NCBI GenBank assembly: GCA_031395645.1 | Contig: JANNJM010000108.1 | Span: 1 to 31,044, forward strand | Direction: 5' to 3' | DNA: 31,044 nucleotides | From: SHZI01 sp031395645 | GTDB taxonomy: Bacteria > Pseudomonadota > Gammaproteobacteria > Steroidobacterales > GCA-2729495 | Part shown: piece by piece, positions 23,386 through 31,032 of the stretch | Position numbering within the stretch: the stretch's first letter is position 1 | Layout: the number at the start of each line of letters is the position of its first letter | The notes under the pieces: generated by a model | The model's database searches: none | Told to the model about the DNA's origin: nothing | What the model saw: only the letters and a program-made list of their open reading frames with translations | Made by a program: the position numbers and the translations under genes

Positions 23386-26139
23386 ATGAAGTCGTTGTGG
23401 TTGATCGTCGCACTCTGCCTGCTGTCAGCGCCCGCTCCAGCCGCTGTCCCGGGTATGGACGGCAAGATCGTGTTCACGAGCGGCGGCGGCTCCAGCGACA
23501 TCTACGTCATGAACGACAACGGTTCAGGCAAGATCCGGCTCACGACCAACCCGGCGAATGACTTAGAGCCCGCCGTATCACCCGACGGCAGACGGATCGC
23601 GTTCACAAGCTTCCGCGACGGCAACGCGGAGGTCTACGTCATGAATGCCGACGGGTCGGGCCAGGCCCGGCTCACCACCAGCGTGGCGGAGGACAACCAG
23701 CCCGCCTGGTCGCCCGACGGCAGCCGGATCGCGTTCGCAAGCTCCCGCGACGGTAACCGCGAGATCTATGTCATGAACGACACCGGTTCGGTCCAGACCA
23801 GGCTCAGCAATGACCCGTTGCCTGACCAAAATCCTGCCTGGTCGCCCGACGGCAGCCGGATCGCGTTCGAGAGTGGCCGCGACGCCGTGGACTACGAGAT
23901 CTACGTCATGAACGCCAACGGTTCGGGCCCGACCCGGCTCACCAACAACCTGGTGGCCGACGGCGAACCCGCGTGGTCGCCAGACGGCACCCGGATTGCG
24001 TTCCGGAGCAACCGCGACGGCAACAACGAGATTTACGTCATGAACGCCAGCGGCACGGGCCAGACCCGGCTAACCAGCAACGTGGTGTTCGATGCCGGGC
24101 CAGCGTGGTCGCCCGACGGCAGCCGGATCGCGTTCCAGAGTGCCTTCGGCGGCAACGCCCAGATCTACGTCATGAACGGCACCGGCACGGGTCAGACGAA
24201 CCTCAGTAACGGTCTGGTGAGCGATGGCGGACCCGCCTGGTCGCCCGTCGGCACGCAGATTGCGTTCGTAAGCCTCCGCGACGGCAATTACGAAATCTAC
24301 GCCATGAACGACAACGGGTCAGGCCAGACCCGGCTAACCAACAACTCGACATCCGACCTCGATCCTGCGTGGTCGCCCGACGGCACGCGGATCGCGTTCT
24401 ACAGCTTCCGCGACGGGAACCCCGAGATCTACGTCATGGACGCCGACGGTGCAAACCAGACCCGGCTTACCAGAAACGCCGGGATCAACGTGGAGCCTGC
24501 CTGGTCGCCCGACGGCACCCGGATCGCATTCCGGAGCACTCGTGATGGCAACGCCGAGATCTACGTGATGAATGCGGACGGGTCTGACCCGACCCGGCTC
24601 ACCAATAACCTGGCATTGGACTACGATCCCGCCTGGTCGCCCGACGGCACCCGGATCGCGTTCGCCAGCTACCGCGACGGCAACTCCCATGTCTATGTCA
24701 TGTACCGGGACGGGTCAGGGCAGACCGGTCTCACCACCAACAGCCCGGCGGACGACCTCGACCCTGACTGGTCGGCCGATGGCAGCCAGATCGCTTTCAC
24801 GAGCTTCCGTGACTTCCACCAGGAGGTCTACGTCATGAACGCCAATGGCACGGGCCAGACCCGGCTCACCAACAACCCGCAGGGGAGCTCCCTGCCCGCC
24901 TGGTCGCCCGATGGCAGGCGGATTACGTTCACTAGCGAACGCGACGGCAACGCCGAGCTCTATGCGATGAACGCCAACGGCACGGGCCAGGTCCGGCTAA
25001 CCAACAACCTGGTGACCGATCTTCAGCCTGACTGGCAGCCACTCCCCCTGGGCGGGAGGATCGTGTTCGAAAGCAGCCGTGACGGCAACCGCGAAATCTA
25101 CGTCATGAACGCCAATGGCACGGGCCAGGTCCAGCTCACCAGCAACACGGTGGACGACTACCAGCCCGCCTGGTCGCCCGACGGTACCCGCGTCGCGTTC
25201 ACAAGCACTCGCGACGGCAACCGCGAGATCTACGTCATGAACGCCAATGGCACGGGCCAGACCCGCCTCACCAACAACCCGGCGTTCGATGTTGAACCGG
25301 CCTGGTCGCCCGACGGCACGCGGATTGCGTTCACGACTGACCGCGACGGTATCGCCGAAGTCTACGTCATGAACGCCAACGGCATGGACCAGACCCGGCT
25401 CACCAACAGTCCCTTCGAAGATGACCAGCCCGCCTGGTCGCCCGATGGCACACGGATCGCATACGTAGCTCCCGGCAACGGTAACCGCGAGATCTACCTC
25501 ATGAATGCCAACGGGTCGGGCTCATTCAACCTCAGCAACAATGCGACGTTCGATTACCAGCCCGCCTGGTCGCCTGACGGCAGCCAGATCGCGTACTACA
25601 GCGTCATTGGCCCCAGGTCTCTTGTCTACGTCATGGACGCCAACGGCACGGGCCAGACCGCGCTCACCAGTAGCCTGTCGTCCAACCTGGAACCCGCGTG
25701 GTCACCCGACGTCAGCCAGATCGCATTCACGAGCCTGCGCGACGGCAGCGCCGAGATCTACGCCATGAATGCCGACGGTTCAGGCCAGATCCGGCTCACC
25801 TTCAACGGGGCGAGCGGCGCTGATTGGCAGGCCAGAGCGGACAGTGATGGGGATGGCATTCCAGACGATGTCGACGACTGCCGGTTCGTGCCGAACCCGA
25901 CCCAGCTCGACGCCGACGCTGACGGTTACGGCAACCTCTGCGATGCCGATCTGAACAACAGCGGCCTCGTGACGACGGCAGACTTCGCGATCCTGCGCTC
26001 CGTGCTCAATCAGAGTGCCGGATCCAGCGCCAACGCCGCCAACGCCGACCTGAACGGCAGCGGCACGGTGACGACGGCGGACTTCGCCATTCTGCGCGCC
26101 AGTCTCAATGCCGCGCCGGGGCCGTCGGGATATCACTGA
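23386..26139 (+). CDS. Secreted TolB-like PD40 beta-propeller protein with TSP3-like and dockerin-like C-terminus
   Basis: A 917-residue protein of unknown specific function. A signal peptide covers about residues 1-20 (cut near APAPAA). From residue 27 to 815 come 18 units of about 44 residues, each with an (E/A)IYVMNANG-type strand, TRLTNN, then PAWSPDG(T/S)RIAF and RDGN. This is the PD40 (WD40-like) repeat found in TolB. GKIVF at 26-30 and GRIVF at 557-561 open two blocks, and DWQ at 549-551 and 813-815 closes them, giving 12 + 6 units. TolB propellers are six-bladed, so three propellers are possible. A thrombospondin type 3-like calcium segment follows (DSDGDGIPDDVDDC, from 819). Two dockerin-like calcium loops (DLNNSGLVTTADFAIL from 855; DLNGSGTVTTADFAIL from 888) and a tail APGPSGYH end the chain. 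Location is probably periplasmic or extracellular. No neighbour suggests its role. Confidence 0.88.
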   Translation: MKSLWLIVALCLLSAPAPAAVPGMDGKIVFTSGGGSSDIYVMNDNGSGKIRLTTNPANDLEPAVSPDGRRIAFTSFRDGNAEVYVMNADGSGQARLTTSVAEDNQPAWSPDGSRIAFASSRDGNREIYVMNDTGSVQTRLSNDPLPDQNPAWSPDGSRIAFESGRDAVDYEIYVMNANGSGPTRLTNNLVADGEPAWSPDGTRIAFRSNRDGNNEIYVMNASGTGQTRLTSNVVFDAGPAWSPDGSRIAFQSAFGGNAQIYVMNGTGTGQTNLSNGLVSDGGPAWSPVGTQIAFVSLRDGNYEIYAMNDNGSGQTRLTNNSTSDLDPAWSPDGTRIAFYSFRDGNPEIYVMDADGANQTRLTRNAGINVEPAWSPDGTRIAFRSTRDGNAEIYVMNADGSDPTRLTNNLALDYDPAWSPDGTRIAFASYRDGNSHVYVMYRDGSGQTGLTTNSPADDLDPDWSADGSQIAFTSFRDFHQEVYVMNANGTGQTRLTNNPQGSSLPAWSPDGRRITFTSERDGNAELYAMNANGTGQVRLTNNLVTDLQPDWQPLPLGGRIVFESSRDGNREIYVMNANGTGQVQLTSNTVDDYQPAWSPDGTRVAFTSTRDGNREIYVMNANGTGQTRLTNNPAFDVEPAWSPDGTRIAFTTDRDGIAEVYVMNANGMDQTRLTNSPFEDDQPAWSPDGTRIAYVAPGNGNREIYLMNANGSGSFNLSNNATFDYQPAWSPDGSQIAYYSVIGPRSLVYVMDANGTGQTALTSSLSSNLEPAWSPDVSQIAFTSLRDGSAEIYAMNADGSGQIRLTFNGASGADWQARADSDGDGIPDDVDDCRFVPNPTQLDADADGYGNLCDADLNNSGLVTTADFAILRSVLNQSAGSSANAANADLNGSGTVTTADFAILRASLNAAPGPSGYH
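23494..25830 (+). repeat. In-gene tandem repeat of about 132 bases, 18 copies
   Basis: Units of about 132 bases encode the PD40 blades. The near-constant core encodes AWSPDGTRIAF (for example starting near 23704, 23836, 24100, 24235). Copies differ by many silent and replacement changes, so they are old duplications under selection rather than recent slippage. One unit is interrupted at about 25030-25068, where the second block starts. Confidence 0.9.
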
Positions 26140-26173
26140 AGGCCGGTCGTCGCGACGCCAGGCACCCAGGGCA

Positions 26174-26195
26174 CTTGATCGGTTACCAGATCAGG
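26174..26195. other. Short inverted repeat between convergent genes
   Basis: CTTGATC at 26174-26180 can pair with GATCAGG at 26189-26195 (seven pairs, one G-T) around an eight-base loop. It lies in the 111-base gap between two convergent genes, where a bidirectional terminator would be useful. There is no T run on either side, so terminator function is doubtful. Confidence 0.25.
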
Positions 26196-26250
26196 CACGC
26201 CCGCTGAGCCCGCATGAAATGTCCGGAAACTTGGGGTTGCGCGCCCGGCG

Positions 26251-27417
26251 CTAGCCCAGCTCCTCTTCGCCCTTACGCGGTTTGACCGTGATGCCGGCAT
26301 ACCGCGCCAGTTCGCGGTGGATGCGACCGACGCGTTCGACCTGACCCTTGGCGGGAAAGCGCTCGTAGAAGCCATCAGCGCGGAAGTTGCGCCGCTGCTC
26401 CGCCCAGGGGGCGAGACGCCGCTCCCAGCGCTTCTGGCGACCCTCGGCGGGCTCGGCATCCTCCCGGCAGAGGTCAAAGCACACGCGCAGCATGGCTTTG
26501 AGAGTGACGGGTCGTGTGACCATGTAGCTCGCGTTGCCCCAGGCTTCTTCGCCCCAGACCTTTTCGGCGGCCTTCAGGAAGTCGCGCACCCGCTCGTAAT
26601 AGCGGTCCACGTCGCGACTAACCTTGTCGCGACGGGTGATCGAACGCCAGTCCGCCGCGGCCCATTTGTGCAGCTCGTTGAACAACTCAGCCTGCAGGAT
26701 CCACTTTTCCTGCTTACTCCGGCCGCCAAGCCTGTTGATCCTGTAGCGCAGCGGGCTGTCGCCCTCGTTATAGAGGCGCTCGACGAGCCGGGCAGCGAAC
26801 TTCTTGTCCGGAGCTGCCCAAGACACTCGCTCGTAAAGATCGATGAGATGACTCTTGTTGATTCGTGTGGGGGTCGAATTGATGATGACAAACATCTCGG
26901 TGGCGAAATCCTCGCTCTTGCCGTCGAAGATCACGCAGGGCACGTGCATGGTCTTCGCGTCCTCGGGGTGTTCTTTCGCATAGAAATGCAACGCCGCAAG
27001 GCGGTGCTGCCCGTCGATGATGAGGTAGCGGTCGCGGGGCTCCTCCAGGTTGCCGACATTGTCGTAGTCGCCCACCGCATCGAAACGCAGCGTCTCGCTG
27101 GTGAATAGCAGGACGGTGCCCGGGATCGGCGGCTGGCTGACTGCCGTCTCGTAGAAATTCTTGATCGCCGCGACCTTCGTCTTTGAGATCTGGCGCTGGA
27201 ACGCCTTGTCGGTGGCTTCAATACGCGCGATAAACTGACCGACCTCATCGCTGGCGCCGACCTCTTCGGCCGTGATCTTGTCGCCGTCGCCGTAGAAGCG
27301 GCTGATGAAGCGGACCTTGCGGAGCAGGTCCTCGGCCGGGTAGGCCACAAAGTAGAAGACGCCGTCTTTTTGTCTGACGCGGGTTGCGAGCATGCGTTGA
27401 TCATACCCCAGGGGCAT
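26251..27417 (-). CDS. DGQHR domain-containing protein (DndB-like)
   Basis: A soluble protein of about 388 residues with no membrane segment. IIDGQHRLAAL at about residues 133-143 is the defining motif of the DGQHR family. It is followed by MFVIINSTPTRINKSHLIDLY, matching the conserved (V/I)IN-x-T-x-x-I-x-K-x-H stretch. The family includes DndB, the regulator in phosphorothioate DNA modification, and many orphan proteins of unknown role; the motif recalls the DG-HR motif of ParB-like folds. No dnd genes lie nearby, so a defence role is only a guess. The start is uncertain. The ATG at 27417 is used, but the ATG at 27393 (MLATRVRQKDGVFYF) fits the family start equally well. It is the only minus-strand gene apart from the Smr gene and is divergent from the lipoprotein gene. 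Confidence 0.8.
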   Translation of the reverse strand: MPLGYDQRMLATRVRQKDGVFYFVAYPAEDLLRKVRFISRFYGDGDKITAEEVGASDEVGQFIARIEATDKAFQRQISKTKVAAIKNFYETAVSQPPIPGTVLLFTSETLRFDAVGDYDNVGNLEEPRDRYLIIDGQHRLAALHFYAKEHPEDAKTMHVPCVIFDGKSEDFATEMFVIINSTPTRINKSHLIDLYERVSWAAPDKKFAARLVERLYNEGDSPLRYRINRLGGRSKQEKWILQAELFNELHKWAAADWRSITRRDKVSRDVDRYYERVRDFLKAAEKVWGEEAWGNASYMVTRPVTLKAMLRVCFDLCREDAEPAEGRQKRWERRLAPWAEQRRNFRADGFYERFPAKGQVERVGRIHRELARYAGITVKPRKGEEELG

Positions 27418-27467
27418 AGCCCCTTTGGGCGTGGACACCTGTGCCACTTCGAGGGCATAGTTGCGGG
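27410..27467. promoter_or_regulatory. Divergent control region with a 15-base inverted repeat
   Basis: The DGQHR gene and the lipoprotein gene start back to back here. AGGGGC at 27410-27415 and GCCCCT at 27419-27424 form a perfect six-base inverted repeat around three bases, overlapping the longest ATG start of the DGQHR gene (27417). It could be an operator, or an mRNA hairpin limiting that start. No clear -10/-35 pair was found. Confidence 0.25.
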
Positions 27468-28232
27468 ATGCCAGCCACCCGACGACTGACCTTCGTCCCG
27501 ATTGCGGTGTTCGTCTCCGCCTGTGGGGGCGGGGGTGAGCGGGGTATCCCGCCGGGTCCCGCCGCGGTCGCGTCCCCTGGAGTGCAGGCCGTCGCCTTCT
27601 CGCCCCCGGCACCCGCTTCGGGAGGGTTCTGTGTTGCCGTCCAGGAGTTCCTGGCGAACACGGCGCTGAAGGGTACCAACACCGTCTTCACCGACATGCC
27701 TTCGTACCGGCATTCCAAGCCGTCGCCACAACCGTTGCTGATCTACCAGGTGGTGACCTACGCCGGCAAGCTGCCGATCATGGTGTCCTGCAAGGTCAAG
27801 ACAGCCGCCCACCTGCGGGCGACCTACGGCCCGGAGGCGGCGGGCGACCAGCGCTTCTGCCCGTCTGTCACCCGCGAATTGCAGTCGACGACAGTGGCCG
27901 CGCTACGCCAGGAGAACGATTTGGTTGCCGCGGAGCGCGCTTCGGCATTCGTGATTGATGAAGATGAGCCGTTCATTACCGGCCGCGACTACCTGGCCGA
28001 TTTTGAGCTGAGCTACCGGGGCGCTGACGGCGCCGTCCACATCCGCTCCCACGGACTGTTCCAGAACTACGACAGCTGGATTACGTCCGTGCTGCCCCGG
28101 CAGGTGCAGGGCCAGAGCTACTGCCATCTGGCGACCGTTGAGTACCTCAGAGCGCTGGCTACGGGTGCGATGGAGCCGGGCACAGTGATTACCACGGCGG
28201 ACGATGCCCCGGTCAATCCGGCCAGCGGCTGA
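27468..28232 (+). CDS. Putative lipoprotein of unknown function
   Basis: I do not recognise this family. The 254-residue product from the ATG at 27468 begins MPATRRLTFVPIAVFVSAC, a short basic region, a hydrophobic run and a lipobox-like VSA-C at residue 19. A low-complexity Gly/Pro/Ala linker to about residue 50 follows, typical of outer-membrane lipoproteins. The folded part starts at GGFCVAVQEFLANTAL and holds four more cysteines (FCVAV, VSCKVK, FCPSV, YCHLA), which could form two periplasmic disulfides. It contains no known catalytic motif and no repeats. A GTG at 27441 would add nine residues and place the basic region oddly, so it is less likely. It is divergent from the DGQHR gene and convergent with the Smr gene. 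Confidence 0.72.
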   Translation: MPATRRLTFVPIAVFVSACGGGGERGIPPGPAAVASPGVQAVAFSPPAPASGGFCVAVQEFLANTALKGTNTVFTDMPSYRHSKPSPQPLLIYQVVTYAGKLPIMVSCKVKTAAHLRATYGPEAAGDQRFCPSVTRELQSTTVAALRQENDLVAAERASAFVIDEDEPFITGRDYLADFELSYRGADGAVHIRSHGLFQNYDSWITSVLPRQVQGQSYCHLATVEYLRALATGAMEPGTVITTADDAPVNPASG

Positions 28233-28252
28233 CGCTTCGGCGCGAGCCGCGC

Positions 28253-28801
28253 CTAACGCGCCAGCAACACGTACACCGCGCCCGTCCCGCCATCCCGCGC
28301 CGGCGCCGTGGTGAAGGCCAGCACCTGGTCCCACTGAGGCAGCCACTTGTTGAGCTTTACCTTGAGCACGGGGCCGCCGGGCCCGGAGCGGAGGCCTTTG
28401 CCGTGCACGATGCGGACGCAGCGTTGGCCCTCCAGCACGACGTCCGTCATGAATTCCCGGAGCATGCTCTGGGCCTGGGTGGCGGTAAGTCCGTGAAGGT
28501 CCAGTTCGTTCTGGATGGCGTACTTGCCCCGCCTCAGGTCCTTGAGCACCTTGAGGGGAACGTGGGGCCGCCGAAAGCTTAGTTCTTCGCCGGTCTCCAG
28601 GCCGACCTCGTTGGGCCCTATTACCAGGGATTCTTTCAGAACCGCCTGCTCGTCGGCCCGGGCGAAGCGGGCCCGTGGCGGTGGTTGCGGTTTACGCAAG
28701 GTTACGCGGCGTCTGGACTTGACAGGCTGGACAGCGCCAATGAGGGACCGGAATTCCGTGGTGTCGTCCGTTCCCGGATTTTTTCCACCCTTCCGTGTCA
28801 T
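28253..28801 (-). CDS. Smr domain endonuclease, SmrB/YfcN-like
   Basis: The 182-residue product has a basic, disordered N-terminus and then FRRPHVPLKVLKDLRRGKY, which matches the segment before the Smr domain in E. coli SmrB (RPDV...LRRG-Y). The Smr domain proper occupies about residues 98-182, with the ELDLHGLTATQAQ motif (DLHG), RIVHGKGLRS (HGKG) and a final GGTGAVYVLL. E. coli SmrB cleaves mRNA at collided ribosomes; this is a reasonable but unproven role here. AGGAG (complement of 28807-28811) is a good ribosome binding site for the ATG at 28801. It is divergent from surE across an 79-base gap. Confidence 0.88.
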   Translation of the reverse strand: MTRKGGKNPGTDDTTEFRSLIGAVQPVKSRRRVTLRKPQPPPRARFARADEQAVLKESLVIGPNEVGLETGEELSFRRPHVPLKVLKDLRRGKYAIQNELDLHGLTATQAQSMLREFMTDVVLEGQRCVRIVHGKGLRSGPGGPVLKVKLNKWLPQWDQVLAFTTAPARDGGTGAVYVLLAR

Positions 28802-28880
28802 TGGCGCTCCTAAGGTTTACTCGCGCGTCTGCTCGCTATGCTTTAGGATTCTAAGGCTTCATCGCCCCGGCTGCTGAACA
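28802..28880. promoter_or_regulatory. Divergent Smr/surE intergenic region
   Basis: These 79 bases must hold the start signals of both genes. On the + strand TTTACT (28816-28821) and TATGCT (28837-28842) are 4/6 matches to -35 and -10, but the spacing of 15 is short. The ribosome binding site of the minus-strand Smr gene is at 28807-28811. No strong surE ribosome binding site is seen. Confidence 0.3.
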
Positions 28881-29621
28881 ATGCGTCTCCTACTCTCCAA
28901 TGATGATGGCTATCAGGCCGATGGCCTGGCGGCTCTTGCGCGCGCGCTGGCCGATCTGGCTGAAATTACCGTCGTGGCACCCGATCGCAATCAGAGCGGC
29001 GCCAGTCACTCGCTCACCCTCGAAGCACCGTTGCGCGTTGGCAAGACTCGCGAGGGCGTTCACTACGTCAACGGCACGCCGACCGATTGCGTGCATCTTG
29101 CGATTACCGGTTTGCTCGAGCACGAGCCGGATATGGTCATCGCCGGGATCAATCACGGCGCGAACCTCGGCGATGACGTGCTCTATTCGGGCACGGTGGC
29201 CGCCGCCGCCGAGGGCCGCTTTCTGGGCCTGCCGGCAATCGCAGTATCTCTCACTGGCGAGCACCGGCACTTCGACACGGCAGGCCAGGCCATCCGCACC
29301 CTGTTCCAGACGCTGGTTGCCGATTCGCTGCCGGCGGACACCATCCTCAATGTCAACGTTCCGGACATTCCCTTCCACGAGCTTCGCGGCTTTCGGGCCA
29401 CCCGGCTGGGCTATCGCCACCGTTCGGAGCCTGTCGTGGAGTCTCGCGATCCGAAGGGTCGCCGCATTTACTGGGTGGGAGCGGCCGGCAAGGGGCAGGA
29501 CGCCGGTCCCGGGACAGACTTTCACGCCGTCGAGCACGGCTTCGTGTCGGTGACGCCACTGAAGCTCGATCTCACGGACCAGTCCCGCCTTCAGCTGATC
29601 GCGGACTGGTTGCCGAAGTGA
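28881..29621 (+). CDS. surE: 5'/3'-nucleotidase SurE
   Basis: SurE is a metal-dependent phosphatase acting on nucleoside 5'- and 3'-monophosphates, linked to stationary-phase survival. The 246-residue product (253 in E. coli) starts MRLLLSNDDG, with metal ligands Asp8 and Asp9. It has VVAPDRNQSGASHSLTL (third ligand Ser), NGTPTDCVHLAI, AGINHGANLGDDVLYSGTVAAA (ligand Asn) and GPGTDFHAVEHGFVSVTPL. The stop overlaps the pcm start codon (GTGA), so surE and pcm are translationally coupled, as is common in gammaproteobacteria. The usual upstream truD is not present. Confidence 0.97.
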   Translation: MRLLLSNDDGYQADGLAALARALADLAEITVVAPDRNQSGASHSLTLEAPLRVGKTREGVHYVNGTPTDCVHLAITGLLEHEPDMVIAGINHGANLGDDVLYSGTVAAAAEGRFLGLPAIAVSLTGEHRHFDTAGQAIRTLFQTLVADSLPADTILNVNVPDIPFHELRGFRATRLGYRHRSEPVVESRDPKGRRIYWVGAAGKGQDAGPGTDFHAVEHGFVSVTPLKLDLTDQSRLQLIADWLPK

Positions 29622-30292
29622 GCGGCGAGCGACGCGCCATCCGTGGCATCGGCATGACGTCCGCCCGCACCCGCGAGCGGCTTGTGCAGCGGCTGGGGGA
29701 AACCGGCATCACCAATCCGGCCGTCCTGGAGCGGATTCGCAGTGTTCCGCGGCACCTGTTCGTGGACGAGGCACTCGCCAGCCGCGCGTATGAGGACAGC
29801 GCGCTGCCGATTGGCCAGGGTCAGACGATTTCCCAGCCGTGGGTCGTTGCGCTGATGACGCAGGCGCTCGTGACCGGTCTCGCCCGGCCGCTGAAGAAAG
29901 TACTGGAGGTCGGCACGGGTTGCGGCTACCAGACGGCTGTGCTTTCACCCTTCGTCCGGCAAATCTTTACCATCGATCGGATCAGCAGCCTGCAGCAGGC
30001 CGCGCGCGCGCGTCTCAATGAACTGGGTTTTGACAACATCCGGTACCGCCACGGTGATGGATTCAAGGGGTGGCCGGGCCAGGCACCGTTTGACGGCATC
30101 ATCGTCGCGGCGGCTCCGGGCGAAATACCTCCTGCACTCATCGATCAGCTGAGCGAAGGCGGACGACTGGTTATTCCGGTGGGCCCCACTGGCGAGCAGG
30201 ACCTGGTGCGTATCACACGGATTGCGGACGGGTTCCAGCGCGAGCAGTTGTCACGAGTATCCTTCGTGCCGCTCGTCGAAGGGACCGGCTGA
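29618..30292 (+). CDS. pcm: Protein-L-isoaspartate O-methyltransferase
   Basis: Pcm methylates abnormal L-isoaspartyl residues so that damaged proteins can be repaired. From the GTG at 29618 the product is 224 residues; the in-frame ATG at 29654 (MTSARTRERL) would give 212, closer to the E. coli protein (208), so the exact start is uncertain. Motifs are VPRHLFVDEAL, ALPIGQGQTISQPWVVALMTQ, the SAM-binding loop VLEVGTGCGYQTAVL, RHGDGFKGWPGQAPFDGIIVAAAP and EGGRLVIPVG. Its position between surE and nlpD is standard. Confidence 0.95.
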   Translation: MSGERRAIRGIGMTSARTRERLVQRLGETGITNPAVLERIRSVPRHLFVDEALASRAYEDSALPIGQGQTISQPWVVALMTQALVTGLARPLKKVLEVGTGCGYQTAVLSPFVRQIFTIDRISSLQQAARARLNELGFDNIRYRHGDGFKGWPGQAPFDGIIVAAAPGEIPPALIDQLSEGGRLVIPVGPTGEQDLVRITRIADGFQREQLSRVSFVPLVEGTG

Positions 30293-30303
30293 CCAGGCCG
30301 GGA

Positions 30304-31032
30304 ATGCAAGGCTTCCGACAGCGGCTGTGCGTCGTACTGGCAAGCCTGCTGCTGTCGGCCTGCAGTGGCGCGGTACGCTGGGAGGAGCCGGCGCCGCGTG
30401 TGCCGCCGCGCACGTCCGTCCCGGACGGAGGGGCACGACCGTACTTCCACACGGTGCACGCGGGGGAAACCCTGTACGCGATTGCCTTCCGCTACCGGTT
30501 GAGCGCCAGCAGCCTGGCCGCTTGGAACGGCCTTGGGGATGGAACTCTCATTCGAGTGGGCCAGCGCCTGCGGTTGACGCCGAATGTGGACGGATCGGCG
30601 CTTGCCCGGCCAACAGTGCCAGCCGTTCCGGCTCGCGAAGCGCCTCCCCGCTGGCAGCGGCCGGTACCGGGTCCGGTCCTCGCGCGCTATGGTGAATCTC
30701 CACTGACTGCTTCCGGGATCCAGCTGGGAGGGCGCAGCGGAGACCCCATCAGGGCTGCGGCTGGGGGACAGGTGGTCTATGCCGGCAGCGGCCTTCAGGG
30801 CTATGGCGAGCTGCTCATCATCAAACACGGGAGTGAATGGCTGAGCGCCTATGGCTACAACCAGTCGCTCCTGGTACGCGAGGGTGAGCGGGTTCTGCCG
30901 GGCCAGCCGATTGCCCGGATGGGCGACGGACCCTCGCCTGGCCGCCAGGGGCGTCGTGCCTTGCTGCATTTTGAGATCCGCCGGAACGGCACGCCGGTCG
31001 ATCCCCTGACCGAGCTGCCACCGACCCCGTAG
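30304..31032 (+). CDS. nlpD: NlpD-like lipoprotein, LysM and degenerate LytM (M23) domains
   Basis: NlpD is an outer-membrane lipoprotein that activates the cell-wall amidase AmiC during division. The 242-residue product has a signal peptide with lipobox LLSAC (Cys at about 19). A LysM domain at about 54-98 follows (YFHTVHAGETLYAIAFRYRL), then a proline-rich linker and an M23/LytM domain at about 120-235. That domain has lost zinc ligands: active enzymes have His and Asp in H-x-x-x-D where this has ASGIQLG, and the H-x-H site reads LLHFEI with only the second His. That fits a non-catalytic activator. It is shorter than E. coli NlpD (379). The genes surE-pcm-nlpD normally lead into rpoS, which would lie beyond the right edge. 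Confidence 0.92.
   Translation: MQGFRQRLCVVLASLLLSACSGAVRWEEPAPRVPPRTSVPDGGARPYFHTVHAGETLYAIAFRYRLSASSLAAWNGLGDGTLIRVGQRLRLTPNVDGSALARPTVPAVPAREAPPRWQRPVPGPVLARYGESPLTASGIQLGGRSGDPIRAAAGGQVVYAGSGLQGYGELLIIKHGSEWLSAYGYNQSLLVREGERVLPGQPIARMGDGPSPGRQGRRALLHFEIRRNGTPVDPLTELPPTP

Noticed and set aside
23494..25830. Regularly spaced repeats that might suggest a CRISPR array
   Set aside because: The repeats are about 132 bases, diverged, in frame and encode PD40 blades of one protein.
25856..26139. Cellulosome component suggested by dockerin-like repeats
   Set aside because: No cohesin, scaffoldin or carbohydrate-active domain is in the window, and the rest of the protein is a PD40 propeller. A general calcium-binding tail is more likely.
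23386..26139. Naming the PD40 protein TolB
   Set aside because: TolB is about 430 residues with one six-bladed propeller and an N-terminal domain, and it lies in the tol-pal cluster. This protein is 917 residues with 18 units, a different tail and no tol genes nearby.
30304..31032. NlpD as an active zinc endopeptidase
   Set aside because: The first His and Asp ligands and one of the H-x-H histidines are missing, as in known non-catalytic NlpD activators.
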